A DNA stretch of 64,000 bases. It comes from Ferrimicrobium acidiphilum DSM 19497. GTDB taxonomy: Bacteria > Actinomycetota > Acidimicrobiia > Acidimicrobiales > Acidimicrobiaceae. The stretch is taken from NCBI RefSeq assembly GCF_000949255.1, contig NZ_JXUW01000011.1, forward strand, positions 1-64,000, given 5' to 3'. Both the position numbers and the translations under genes were made by a program. Below, piece after piece: positions 1-9,033 of this stretch. Numbering within the stretch: the stretch's first letter is position 1; every line of letters starts with the position of its first letter. The notes beneath the pieces were generated by a model, which made no database searches, was not told the origin of the DNA, and saw only the letters and a list, made by a program, of their open reading frames with translations.

Positions 1-674
1 TCGTGGAGCTGTGGATCACCAGCTCGGCTGTCATAGTGGGTAAAGCTTGCAGCACTAATGCCGGTGACGTCCTCTCGGAGGACACCGTTCTTACCAGAGC
101 GCGAGTGAATCACTTCACGTTCTGCATAGGCAAGGACATAGTCGATGGCTCGTTGATGACAGCGATAGATAATTGCTTTGGTCTCCGGATCGGCTAAGGC
201 CCAGGCGACAGAGACGGATTTAGAGGGTGAGAAGGTGAGATCGAAACCAGCTACTGGCTTGCCGATCTTCTTTTCTGCTTGGGCCTCTTCAGCCTTGATC
301 GTTTCGATCGCCAAGGCTCGATCCTCCCCTGTGAGGGTCTCTGGTAACCTGGCAACTTTGGCCTTGATCCGATCGCTCATACTCACCCGTCGGATTCGTA
401 ACGCCTGTCCAACTGGATCACCAGTGAGGGGATCAGCAACGAGTCCAAGCATGTTCCACAGCTGGGATTCGGTGACCTCTGAGTCGTGCTCGATCCCCTT
501 TCCCTCTCCGAGATCAGCCAGACCCCTACCCTTCCATCGACCCGGTGGGGTGCCAGACTCTGCGTAGTAACGGGTTAGTTCTGAGCTCTGATCTCCTCGG
601 CCATCGCCAACGGCGATCGAGTCCATGAGGTACTTATAACCCTGGCCGAGGGAGAGCTTGCGAATGGTGAGCAT
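1..674 (-). CDS. MobF-family conjugative relaxase, N-terminal part (cut by window edge)
   Basis: Reading the minus strand from the ATG at 672-674 gives about 224 codons open to the window edge. The protein begins MLTIRKLSLGQGYKYLM, with two tyrosines near residues 13-15 and a YY pair about 20 residues later, as in TrwC-type relaxases, where N-terminal tyrosines cleave the nic site. A segment reading FDLTFSPSKSVSVAWAL and, at the edge, SFTHYDSRAGDPQLH match the conserved MobF core around the metal-binding histidines. The enzyme would nick oriT and pilot single-stranded DNA during conjugation. The C-terminus, normally a RecD-like helicase, lies outside the window, so intactness cannot be judged. 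It marks the region to its right as part of, or next to, a conjugative or mobilizable element. Confidence 0.9.
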   Translation of the reverse strand, partial: MLTIRKLSLGQGYKYLMDSIAVGDGRGDQSSELTRYYAESGTPPGRWKGRGLADLGEGKGIEHDSEVTESQLWNMLGLVADPLTGDPVGQALRIRRVSMSDRIKAKVARLPETLTGEDRALAIETIKAEEAQAEKKIGKPVAGFDLTFSPSKSVSVAWALADPETKAIIYRCHQRAIDYVLAYAEREVIHSRSGKNGVLREDVTGISAASFTHYDSRAGDPQLH

Positions 675-1059
675 GGGAGTGTTCCTTTGGTCAAGGGGTG
701 CCGAGTACGCCCTTGTTGGAGGGCCCAACGGTTGGAAATCTGTCACGCACATTGACGAATGCCTGTTCGAATCTCGCGGTAGCGGCCTCGGATGCAAGGT
801 GTGTGGTAGGAACTTCGTCAGGTTTTGGGTGTTTGGGGTTAGGTCAGGCGTTGGGCACCGGCTGGGCTCTGGTTGGGGCCAGCGGTTAGGAATCGGGGTG
901 CGGGCTTGTTTCGGTTGGGACTTTCGCTGTTTCGATGTTGCTTTGCGGCTTTTCGTCTGCTCACCCCTGTAGGTATGACCAAGAATTCCGACTCCTGCCT
1001 CACGCGATTCCACTCCCAGCGAGAGAGTGCCCTTCGTACCTGGCTCGAGGCCAATGCTT
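675..1059. other. intergenic region upstream of the relaxase; candidate place for oriT
   Basis: No convincing gene is seen. The stretch 830-930 is rich in GGGGTT/GGTTAGG-like runs on the plus strand. MobF elements often carry oriT just upstream of the relaxase gene, so this is where I would look, but no nic site was identified. Confidence 0.3.
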
Positions 1060-1467
1060 GACTGCCATCCGTCTCGATCAACTCGGTCAGTTGTGCCCAG
1101 CCAGGCGAGAGGCTCTGGACACAGAAGTTCGAGTAGCCATAGACCTCGGAACCCTCGTTGGCCATTGACAGCCTTTACATATTCCTGATACAGGAGTGCT
1201 CGAGTCATGGATTTTCGGCCAAGTTCGCTAACAACATGGGCAAGGTCAATCGGTACCTTTATCGTCGTTGGTCTTGGACCAGCCGGATTCGGATACATCA
1301 ACGCTTTGAGCTCAGTGTGTTAACGGTCACTGAAAACTGCACGCTCCACCGTCAAGTCCAAGGAACCGCGATACCGTCGCATGTGATATCCCTAACGACT
1401 GCGCAATCTCGTTACGATTTTTCTCGAGTTCATAGTGGAGGCGAATCACCTCCCTAACATAGTTCAT
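1060..1467 (-). pseudogene. decayed IS21-family transposase (IstA) N-terminus
   Basis: From the ATG at 1465-1467 the minus strand reads MNYVREVIRLHYELEKNR followed by NEIAQSLGISHATVSRFL, the typical IstA start with its helix-turn-helix, then hits a stop. In a second frame it continues with ALMYPNPAGPRPTTIKVP and RALLYQEYVKAVNGQRG, and in a third with YGYSNFCVQSLSPGWAQL. All belong to one IstA protein and are joined only by frameshifts. The DDE catalytic core and IstB are absent, so this is a dead fragment. A second, more decayed copy of the same 5' end lies at about 58,620-58,880. Confidence 0.75.
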
Positions 1468-1927
1468 TTCAGTTCCCCACGTTCCTCTCTTCTTTGACAC
1501 CCGTCGACCTCCTCTCCATGGGACCCCCCTTTGGTGTCCTGGAGGAGTATGGTCGATTGGTTGTACCTGTCAATCACTCCCAGGAGTTAGAGTTGAAGGG
1601 CTTCAGGAGTTAGGCCCGCAACCAGACAAGTGTTAATTTTATTCATACCTCTATCCACGGTGAAGTAAGGTTCTACATTGCGAACCGGGGCTCGTAACTT
1701 CGCACAATGTTCGGGGTGGAAGGAGTAACCAAGAAGCGGCGTGGATGCTTCCCGAAGCGCTGGGCCCAAAGCATAAGACGTCTACGTATCTCGATGTCTA
1801 CCTGGCGATTCTAGAAGCACAACTTGAGCACCTCTGACTTACTTAATGTTGTCTAGCTCCAGCGTATTCCCCTTATACGTGCTAGATTGCCGGGGTCATT
1901 GTCCCATTTGTGGTTGGGATATATGGG
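1468..1927. other. non-coding stretch beside the IS21 remnant
   Basis: No supported gene. 1470-1625 is the former upstream/terminal region of the IS21-type element: it aligns by eye with 58,740-58,880 (shared blocks include ctcttctttg and agagttagagttg-like words). A 60-codon minus-strand reading frame at 1587-1769 has no recognisable features. Confidence 0.4.
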
Positions 1928-4090
1928 TTAGATGTTTGCGATTACGGGTCGCAAATCCACGGCATCCAGGATGACAAGGTGGACTCCATATTTCTGGGCG
2001 ACTTCCTCCGCTATCGTGATCGCACCTTCCTCCAGCGGTTCGGTGCAAGCCATTACGTGTGCATCGGCCAAGAGACGCTTGGACAGCTTAACATCGCGAT
2101 GAATTTGTTCTTCGTCGAAAGCTGCTGCACTTGTTTTTACTTCTCCTGCGATTACTTTTCCATCATGGACGCCAAAGAGATCAACCTCGCTCTCGATACC
2201 ATCGTCGAAGGAAACATTCACCCCTGGCAAAATGAACGTGTTCGACGACCGCTTGTGTAGCGCAGCTATCACCAAGAGATGCGGCAGAACCCCTTGGTCA
2301 CTTGCTAAGTCAATCAATGAGTTGAGACGGTAGTAGGTAGTGATCCCCGCTGATGTGTAAGCGTACCGTCCAGAACTCTCACACCCCGGGCATCTCGCAG
2401 AGGGAGTGGTGTCGCGAAAGGGAACAAAACTCGTGACGGAGCAGCGCTCACAGCTGATCCGACACCCACGCTCGGCCCAGCCGAGTGTGACGAGAGTCTC
2501 CGCGGCGACGACCCCGACCTCTGGCTGGTGGACGCCACATAGGTCGCTCGTACATTGACTCGTGCGCTCAAGACGACCAAATTCGCTAGCCAACCTCGAG
2601 AGGTCTAATTGGTTTCCCTTCGCAGCTTGCTCGTCCAAGGCGGCACCTACGCGCTCTTTCCTCAAGGTCGTTAAGGAGCGGATCGCCTCGAATACCCCAG
2701 GCTCCAACAGACGCTCGAGTTTCCACGACGGAGTAATGCTCTGACCCATGCGACCCTTATCGGACAGGCAATGCGATTCGGTCGCATCGTCGAGCAACGT
2801 TTCAACGACTTCGCGAAGTTGAGGAACGCAGATATCAATCTCATAGTAGGACAATGCCTGTTGGTACAGTTCGATCCCGCCATCCCGCCAGTGGCTCTCG
2901 GGCTGAATAAGTCGCGCAATAGAGGGGCGTTTGGGAAAAGGCGAAAGGATATCGGAATTGATCTTTACTTTAGTGGCTCCGGAACCAGCGAAGCGTACCG
3001 GAGAGTTGAAGGCAACTGATGTTTTATCTCGAAAGACCTGTATGGGAACCCTCGTTGTCATCCCGTAGCGACGGTGCCAACTCATATAAGGCACTGGATC
3101 TATGCCAACGCGGTAGGTGAACGGCGGTAGTCGAGGAGCGATGGCATCCACTGCACTAAATTCTTGCGACGGGTTCCTGCTGTCTTCCACTAAACCCCAC
3201 GATTCCGCAATTGTGCGAAGTCGATCTGGTGTGACCTCCTGGCTATATAAAACAGCATCAGCCGGGAACACACCTGATCGACCTCGAAGTAATTCCTGGA
3301 TTCGCTCAAAGAAGAGGATCCAGCTATCAACCTTTTCAGCGGGCAGTAGCAGCATGGGTACGCTCTCTCGACCGAAGGGCCGAAGTGCTCGAAAGTTCCA
3401 ATATGCTATGCAATCCGGGAATGGGTCCTTATCGCAGAGCCAGAAGACCGCTGGGCGTGTATAGGGGCCACCGTCACTCCAATGCTGGCCAAACTGTGAG
3501 GCCGTGCGATCAAGGGCAGTCTGCCTGGAGGCGAAGCCCGTTGATTGACCGGGACTGCTGGGTACGACCAAGCCTTGTGATCTAGCGATGGCTGATGCAA
3601 AGGTGCCTGCTGCCGCGATCGCCCAGAGGTCCCCTAGATCATCGGTGGATTCGGTGTAGAACCAGGAGCCAGTTATCGGCCCAAAACCCCCGGCGTATTC
3701 TGCTGATTGGCTCCATGATTGTTGATCTTCTTGGCTGATGACCATCGGGTGACAGGTATGCCGACCAGGACCCTCTTGATCGATGACATCAATCGAAACA
3801 AGAGGCAACCCTAAGCGTTTAGAAACGGCCTGGGCAGCCCGATCATCGCAATCAACATTTACGAGTTCATCCACATCGGCGAGTTCCGCAATGGTGCGCC
3901 ACTGGTCATCGAGCTCTAAATCTTGGTTGACGGGGATAATCGGCTCAGTGACGCCCCCCCAACGTGTACATGCTTCTTGAACCGCTCTTATGAAGCCCGA
4001 TACGCTTCCTTCACCAATAAGGTACGCGACTCGCGCTGGCGCAATTACCATGCGAAATTCTTCTTGGCCGAGGTACTCACGTGATTGCAT
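1928..4090 (-). CDS. unrecognised large protein with zinc ribbon and PD-(D/E)xK-like nuclease motif
   Basis: I do not recognise the family. The protein has about 720 residues from the ATG at 4090; in-frame ATGs at about 4135 and 4051 are alternatives because no start has a strong ribosome-binding site. The N-terminal part (VAYLIGEGSVSGFIRAV and WGGVTEPIIPVNQD) looks globular and alpha/beta. Near the C-terminus a zinc-ribbon pattern is visible: Cys547-x2-Cys550 and Cys567-x2-Cys570. After it, SEVDLFGVHDGKVIAGEVKT supplies Asp637 and Glu650-x-Lys652, the spacing expected of a PD-(D/E)xK restriction-type nuclease core. It lies alone between IS21 debris and small unknown genes, in the same island as a type I restriction operon, so a role in defence or DNA processing is plausible but inferred. 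No transmembrane segments or signal peptide are apparent. Confidence 0.75.
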   Translation of the reverse strand: MQSREYLGQEEFRMVIAPARVAYLIGEGSVSGFIRAVQEACTRWGGVTEPIIPVNQDLELDDQWRTIAELADVDELVNVDCDDRAAQAVSKRLGLPLVSIDVIDQEGPGRHTCHPMVISQEDQQSWSQSAEYAGGFGPITGSWFYTESTDDLGDLWAIAAAGTFASAIARSQGLVVPSSPGQSTGFASRQTALDRTASQFGQHWSDGGPYTRPAVFWLCDKDPFPDCIAYWNFRALRPFGRESVPMLLLPAEKVDSWILFFERIQELLRGRSGVFPADAVLYSQEVTPDRLRTIAESWGLVEDSRNPSQEFSAVDAIAPRLPPFTYRVGIDPVPYMSWHRRYGMTTRVPIQVFRDKTSVAFNSPVRFAGSGATKVKINSDILSPFPKRPSIARLIQPESHWRDGGIELYQQALSYYEIDICVPQLREVVETLLDDATESHCLSDKGRMGQSITPSWKLERLLEPGVFEAIRSLTTLRKERVGAALDEQAAKGNQLDLSRLASEFGRLERTSQCTSDLCGVHQPEVGVVAAETLVTLGWAERGCRISCERCSVTSFVPFRDTTPSARCPGCESSGRYAYTSAGITTYYRLNSLIDLASDQGVLPHLLVIAALHKRSSNTFILPGVNVSFDDGIESEVDLFGVHDGKVIAGEVKTSAAAFDEEQIHRDVKLSKRLLADAHVMACTEPLEEGAITIAEEVAQKYGVHLVILDAVDLRPVIANI

Positions 4091-4563
4091 AACTCTAGTT
4101 TCGCACAGAATGCTCCAAAGCAACAGCTTTGGCATTGCTCCGATATCTAGGAGCTTGTTTTCGAACAACTCGGGTCCCAAAGGCGTTGACTGAAATGGGC
4201 GTGAATATTCAATTCATGGCTACGCCCAAACGTTACTCTGCGTAGGGTTACCAGACAAGCCCCACCTCTCCAGAGGGTAACAATATCGGGTTGCCGGTGC
4301 GCACGCTGGTGTGTGTTGGATACTTGGCGCGCGTAGGATCGAAGCTCGGTGGGTGACTGCGAATCGCCGTCGCGGGGGACGTTGCTCTTCTTGAATGTAC
4401 GGCGCTAATCGAAGTGAATGCTAGCCGCAAACTCCTGACACGACTCCATCCGTTGCACACGAGAAAGTGCGAGCTGTATCATGGTGACATTGTTCTACTG
4501 GGAAGGAGATCGAGTTATGGGGGCAAGCAGACCAATAAGTTGATAGAGACACATGTCAAACGC
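4091..4563. other. intergenic region between divergent unknown genes
   Basis: No supported gene. A GGAGAT ribosome-binding-like site at about 4503 is followed by ATG at 4517, but that frame closes after eight codons. Confidence 0.35.
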
Positions 4564-4899
4564 ATGGATGATGTAATCGTGTCGGACGTACCCACTGCCC
4601 GCCAAGCGCTTGCTCATGCTACGGCAGCCGTTGCAGCAATCAATCAAGGTTTGATTCCACCGCAAAGTTACGAGTCGATCGGGGACCTAGATCCAGTTGA
4701 AGAGATCGTCAACAAACTCGAGGGGTGGATCACGTGCATCCTCGACAAGCTTGACTTGATCGTTGAAAAACTTGGCGAGGGAGTAACTTTCTCTTTGTCA
4801 GTCGGGACGGGTATCTCTGTGACGATTAATTTTCCAGCGAACCAAGCAGTTCCCGCAAAATCTAAGGAGCCTGGAGTGTCAATGTCACAGGGTAATTGA
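4564..4899 (+). CDS. small hypothetical protein
   Basis: About 111 residues from the ATG at 4564; the frame is open further upstream without a better start. Composition is protein-like: an acidic, helical N-terminal half (TARQALAHATAAVAAI, then PVEEIVNKLEGWITCILDKL) and a beta-type hydrophobic segment (VTFSLSVGTGISVTINFP) near the end. The hydrophobic stretch is rather polar for a membrane helix. I recognise no family. It is divergent from the nuclease-like gene at 1928-4090 and inside the defence island, which is the only functional hint. Confidence 0.45.
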   Translation: MDDVIVSDVPTARQALAHATAAVAAINQGLIPPQSYESIGDLDPVEEIVNKLEGWITCILDKLDLIVEKLGEGVTFSLSVGTGISVTINFPANQAVPAKSKEPGVSMSQGN

Positions 4900-5306
4900 G
4901 AATGCTGGGTGATATCCATCAGGCAGTTGCGATTTTGTTCTTGAGTGAATAGTGGTCGTAGCGCGAGCTACCGTAGCCGTGCACGTCGCAATGCGCGAGA
5001 GGGATGTCAAGGGAGTTCTTCGTCGCGGTCGATTCGTGATCAGAGACCCAAAGTGGATCCGGGAATTTCTTGGCATTGGCTAGCACGCGAGGTAACACTG
5101 CCACTACTGCTATGAACGATGGGTGAACCTGTGAACGTTGTTTACTGCTATATCGAACCGCGACATCTTTGACCACCCGCATCAGAAAGAAACTCCATAG
5201 AGGTCGCGCAGTGTGGAACGGTCCGCGCAGTGGACTACACTTCGCATAATTACCGAATTGAACCGCGATAGAGCAGGGTGTCGGGGCCAGAGCATAGGCT
5301 TGGACT
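4900..5306. other. intergenic region, no supported gene
   Basis: A minus-strand frame of 134 codons (4919-5323) exists but has no recognisable motif, no clear ribosome-binding site and overlaps the start of the next plus-strand gene. I cannot decide whether it is expressed and leave it uncalled. Confidence 0.3.
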
Positions 5307-5654
5307 ATGGCTTCCGCTCCCATCCGCCACGGTCTTATTCGGGTTCCATTTATCGGCCAACAACACGGTATATATTGGCTCCGACTTTATGCCATCGATA
5401 CCAGCAGCTTCGTTGTTATCGTCACTGAGGTCCCTGGGAATCCAGGCCCTTCCATCACGAATGGCATCTCTCTGATCTTTAAATTCATCTGCCGGGAATA
5501 TCAGCTCGACCCTGCTCATGTGATATTCTTCGAGGTCTGGCCTCTCGGAGTATTTCAGAATCAGAAGGCGCAGTACAGGAGAGTTGCTTTCTTTCCATCT
5601 TTAGCCTGGGAAGACGTGACCCTGAAGCAGATAGAAAACATGGGGCTCTATTGA
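5307..5654 (+). CDS. small hypothetical protein
   Basis: About 115 residues with a convincing amphipathic composition. The central part (VIVTEVPGNPGPSITNG, then CREYQLDPAHVIFFEVWP) reads like a conserved alpha/beta fold, with an NPGPSITN turn followed by a helix and a strand. It resembles small uncharacterised bacterial proteins I have seen without assigned function, but I cannot name a family. It stands between two unknown reading frames and an IS3 remnant. A minus-strand frame covering 5250-5519 is judged to be its shadow because its composition is poorer. Confidence 0.5.
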   Translation: MASAPIRHGLIRVPFIGQQHGIYWLRLYAIDTSSFVVIVTEVPGNPGPSITNGISLIFKFICREYQLDPAHVIFFEVWPLGVFQNQKAQYRRVAFFPSLAWEDVTLKQIENMGLY

Positions 5655-5664
5655 CATTCATGTT

Positions 5665-5935
5665 TTACCATGGACTTGTCAAGAGTCCAGTCCGGCGCGA
5701 TTGTCCTGAGTTTGTAGTGTCCCGCTTCGAGTTCCTTCAAGCGTGTTACCTCATTAGCCTTCATTCTGCCGCACCGGTGTCAAGAGTCCTCTCATCTATG
5801 CCAAGTGGTTTCTGTGATGCCAAAGTTTCTTGCTACTTCAGCTACCGTTTGCCCTTGTTAAGCGTCTGATCGCCTGAAAACAATTGCCCTCTGCTAGTTT
5901 TTGTGATGACCTATTCTGGCCCTTGCCCTTGCCCT
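5665..5935 (-). pseudogene. IS3-family OrfA remnant
   Basis: On the minus strand, pieces in shifting frames read VAEVARNFGITETTWHR, then RGLLTPVRQNEG, then NEVTRLKELEAGHYKLR and TIAPDWTLDKSM. This is the helix-turn-helix plus leucine-zipper layout of IS3 OrfA proteins (compare the usual MKADEAKRLKELEKEN pattern). Stops and frameshifts interrupt it and no OrfB follows. It is a dead fragment that helps explain the gene-poor gap between 5655 and the TrlF gene. Confidence 0.6.
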
Positions 5936-5943
5936 TGCCCTTG
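5919..5943. repeat. short tandem repeat (CCCTTG)x4
   Basis: Four consecutive CCCTTG hexamers are visible at about 5921-5943, at the 5' edge of the IS3 remnant. No function is evident. Confidence 0.7.
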
Positions 5944-6086
5944 ATGCGATTTCCTCCCACATCTATTGTGGCCGGTCTTCTCATATTTCAGGTGGATCGA
6001 ACAGGGGTTCACCACTCGACTGGGAATAAATCCAATGGTCCCCATGTCGTTGCACTTTAATTCGAGTAGAAGTCTCCGACATGCAT

Positions 6087-9032
6087 CTAGATATGGCTGA
6101 TTCGAAGTCGACGTGCTCGTTCTCGGAACGCGGCTTCACCACCTTCGAGGATCTCGCAGACATCAGTCCTAATAGCCGCATTTTCTAGCGAGCCAGCGTG
6201 GTAATTAAATTTTGGTGGGTTGCCTTCCTTATCTCTTACACAAGTGGCAACGATCACCTGGTCGACGTCAGTATTGACAACGAGGTTTGCATTGTGCGTG
6301 ACAATGATAACCTGTCGTCTCGCCCTCGCATTCCGAAACAGATACACCAGTTCTTTGAACACGGAGCGTGGGTCAAGGTTCTCTTCCGGCTGATCTATAA
6401 CCAATGGGCGATGGTCGTTGACGTCAAGCGCTAGGTACAGCAGCAGCAATACTATCCCCCGAGTTCCGGGACTCAGCTGGAAAAGCGGTTGGCCTTCGTA
6501 CTCGAAATTGTACGTGACAGAAATATGATCAGTGGAGTATAGCCATCGACCGACATCGAGCGTCCACTGTTGGTATTCAGGCGTTCCAGATTCTGCATTA
6601 GCTTGCTCGATAATAGCTTGATCATACTGTTTTCGGAACTCGGACATCGCGTGCACGACCTCGGCGGCTGTGCCGGTTTCCCAGCTAGACAACAGCAGTA
6701 TACGTGCCATTTGTGCAAGTGATCCACGGCCGCGAAACTTACCGATCTTTCGTAGATCGATCAACTCCTCGCCACGTGAAGCCCAGAGTTGGAGATCAAC
6801 CTTTCTCGCTACATTGAGACGGAGGCTTCCGACCGACCCTCCTGTGTCTGTGAGCTTGGCTGACAAGGGCTGGTATAGCTCTTCGAGGATCTTCTCCTCC
6901 GCGAGCACGAGTTCAAAGTATTGCTGATACACCTCGGAGCGCTCCCGAACGAGTTCTTTCAGCCGCTCGCTCCATCCCTCGAATAGGTCGATATCGCGCT
7001 GTGCTTTTTCGATTTCGAGCTGCCTCGCGCTAATGCGCGTATTAAGCATCTTAAGCTTCTGCGCATTCTGCCTGTCGATACCGATCTCCGTAGAGACTTT
7101 ATCAAATTGGTCTTTTAGGGTGGCCAAAGCGACATTACGCAGTTGGTCTGCCGTTGACGTGATAGTCGCAGGAGCGTCAGGATCTGCCGTCTGCAGGCGG
7201 TTGATCATCTCGGCATTGTTCTTCTGATGTCTTGCGATGACGTCCGTGGGAGAACCTTCAAATATCAGTTTGAATTCGGCCCAATCCACTTCCGACAGTG
7301 CCAGCGATCCATATTCCGATTGAAGTTGGTTTGTAAGGCGGGGGAGTATGTCTGCTTCGTAGCGTTGCACCTGCTCGGCGAGATGTACTAAGCGCTGGGT
7401 ACGTTTTGCCGCATTTTGCATCTTCCGTTGTCGCCTGTCTATTTCTTCTTGAAGTCGTTCGTAATAAGCGGCGCGTTCTTTCTCGCCTTGTTTGACTATC
7501 GCGTCTCTGTTGTTCTTGTCCGTCATCAGCCGAGAGTGCAGGACTTCAAGCGCCTTCTTCTTGCCTGGGAGCTCAGCGCGGCGCGTCCGTTCAGCAAGAA
7601 CATCCTCCGATATACGATCAAGTTGTTCTGTGAGATAGGTGCGTTGGCGCCGGGTATCGCCGACCCGCTCTTCTAGTAACTCGTTGAAGTTCGTTGCTTC
7701 CAAACGCGCCGACGGATCATGCGCCTCGAATACAACTTTCTGTATCTCCTCGATCAGCTCGTCGTCAATACCTTCGGCACTGCACAGGTGTTCGACGAAC
7801 TTCTGGCTGAGGTAGTGGACTTCAGGATCGTCGTCGGGGGTCTTCCCGACCTGAGATTGTGACTGATCGGAATTGCTCCATTCAACTTCGACACTGACAC
7901 CGCTCAGGAACTGTTTCGCCCGCACCAGGAATGAATCGTTGCCGTTGCTCGGTAGCTTACTGCCGCCCGCGTGAGCAATCAGATCGGCTAGTGCTGTCTT
8001 TCCGGAACCCCGAGCTCCGATCACTGCCACGAGGCCCGGGTTCAGTGGCATTCCGCTATCCAGCAACCATGGAGCACCAGAGGTTTTAACGGATGCGAGT
8101 GTTCGTTCCGGACTCTCGAGCTCTAGAGGCAGCGGCCCGATGTAGACACGGCTTCTTGGCTCAAGGCAGGCCTGCCGGAGTGACTCAAATACCGGATCGC
8201 CCTTGATCCAGGTGTAGCGACCAAGATCGGGTCTCCCAACGTCGGCTATGCAGTGCGCATCGGAACCGTGGAGACATGGTTTGAGACCACCGTACTCAGT
8301 CTCCAGATCGTGCTTTGTTGCCCCTAGTTCGCCACACCAAAACGCCGCCTGCCTCTCGTTACTTGAAAAGATAATGTGCGCAAATCCCTCAATCTCTTGG
8401 CGTATTGCTGCGAAACTTGTGTTATCGGTCTGCAACCCCGCCGTGCCATCGGTAGAGCTGCCAGCGACGGCGACAAGGGAGTTCGCTCGCATCCACTCGC
8501 TGTCCTCAAACTCAGAGCGCAGCTGCCGAAAATCAACTTTGAACTGGTTCACTCCTGCACGTAGCGCGGCCTCGTCGTCGGGCAGAGAGGGATCATGCGC
8601 CCGACCCAGGCGGGCCAGATCCGCAGGCGCACAGGTGTACTTGTCTTTCTTGTATTCGAAGGTAAGTCGCGCAAGGAAATGGTTGAGTCGCTCAAGATGT
8701 CTAGGGTCGTCAGGTGAGACAAGGAGATGTAGGTTGATTCCTTTGCTCTTCTTAGTTTCGATGCTCAGACGTAGCTCTATATTTGGAAAGAGGAGGGCGA
8801 CACCCGCGAGGCGTCCTTTGTCATGCTTCGCAGCGGCCACCGCCTCGTAGCACCTTGTCGTTAAGTAATCAGTTACTCCGACGGCCTCTAGTGACGGAGA
8901 TGCTGCTTCGATGGCATCTAGGTAGTCGTCAATGGACCCGTTACCGCCGAACTGGTCATTTAGGAGTGTTCCCGGAGCGTGGATGTGAGGGTCCCAACGC
9001 CTCCACAGAGAGCCCTGTTGATTACCTGTCAT
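6087..9032 (-). CDS. TrlF-type protein: PHP-like domain fused to SMC/ABC-type ATPase
   Basis: 981 residues from the ATG at 9032, which sits one base after the stop of the preceding peptidase gene and has GGGGAG about nine bases upstream; two earlier in-frame ATGs exist. The N-terminal region has PHP-type metal-binding motifs (Asp14-Pro-His16-Ile-His18 and HGSDAH at 255-260). A Walker A (GARGSGKT, 339-346) opens an ATPase split by a long coiled coil, and closes with a signature-like LSPGTRG, Walker B VIDQPEENLD (Asp880) and IIVTHNAN. This is the layout of TrlF-family proteins, which are often found beside type I restriction loci and are thought to act in phage defence. It is the last gene of the hsd operon, so co-expression with the restriction enzyme is likely. 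Nuclease activity of the PHP domain is inference. Confidence 0.88.
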   Translation of the reverse strand: MTGNQQGSLWRRWDPHIHAPGTLLNDQFGGNGSIDDYLDAIEAASPSLEAVGVTDYLTTRCYEAVAAAKHDKGRLAGVALLFPNIELRLSIETKKSKGINLHLLVSPDDPRHLERLNHFLARLTFEYKKDKYTCAPADLARLGRAHDPSLPDDEAALRAGVNQFKVDFRQLRSEFEDSEWMRANSLVAVAGSSTDGTAGLQTDNTSFAAIRQEIEGFAHIIFSSNERQAAFWCGELGATKHDLETEYGGLKPCLHGSDAHCIADVGRPDLGRYTWIKGDPVFESLRQACLEPRSRVYIGPLPLELESPERTLASVKTSGAPWLLDSGMPLNPGLVAVIGARGSGKTALADLIAHAGGSKLPSNGNDSFLVRAKQFLSGVSVEVEWSNSDQSQSQVGKTPDDDPEVHYLSQKFVEHLCSAEGIDDELIEEIQKVVFEAHDPSARLEATNFNELLEERVGDTRRQRTYLTEQLDRISEDVLAERTRRAELPGKKKALEVLHSRLMTDKNNRDAIVKQGEKERAAYYERLQEEIDRRQRKMQNAAKRTQRLVHLAEQVQRYEADILPRLTNQLQSEYGSLALSEVDWAEFKLIFEGSPTDVIARHQKNNAEMINRLQTADPDAPATITSTADQLRNVALATLKDQFDKVSTEIGIDRQNAQKLKMLNTRISARQLEIEKAQRDIDLFEGWSERLKELVRERSEVYQQYFELVLAEEKILEELYQPLSAKLTDTGGSVGSLRLNVARKVDLQLWASRGEELIDLRKIGKFRGRGSLAQMARILLLSSWETGTAAEVVHAMSEFRKQYDQAIIEQANAESGTPEYQQWTLDVGRWLYSTDHISVTYNFEYEGQPLFQLSPGTRGIVLLLLYLALDVNDHRPLVIDQPEENLDPRSVFKELVYLFRNARARRQVIIVTHNANLVVNTDVDQVIVATCVRDKEGNPPKFNYHAGSLENAAIRTDVCEILEGGEAAFRERARRLRISHI

Positions 9033-9033
9033 C

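Noticed and set aside
178-567. Plus-strand frame of 129 codons
   Set aside because: It is the shadow of the MobF relaxase read on the minus strand, whose motifs are unmistakable.
839-1165. Minus-strand frame of 108 codons as a separate gene
   Set aside because: Its beginning is a frameshifted piece of the IS21 transposase remnant and the rest has no protein-like signal.
2314-3464. Several frames of 60-115 codons on both strands
   Set aside because: All lie inside the large minus-strand nuclease-like gene and have biased, shadow-type composition.
5250-5519. Minus-strand frame of 89 codons
   Set aside because: Overlaps the better plus-strand small gene at 5307-5654 and has no ribosome-binding site.
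5919-5943. CCCTTG tandem repeat as the start of a CRISPR array
   Set aside because: Repeats are six bases without spacers; it is a simple microsatellite.
8248-8850. Plus-strand frame of 200 codons
   Set aside because: Antisense to the conserved PHP region of the TrlF-type gene; arginine/serine-rich composition typical of a shadow.
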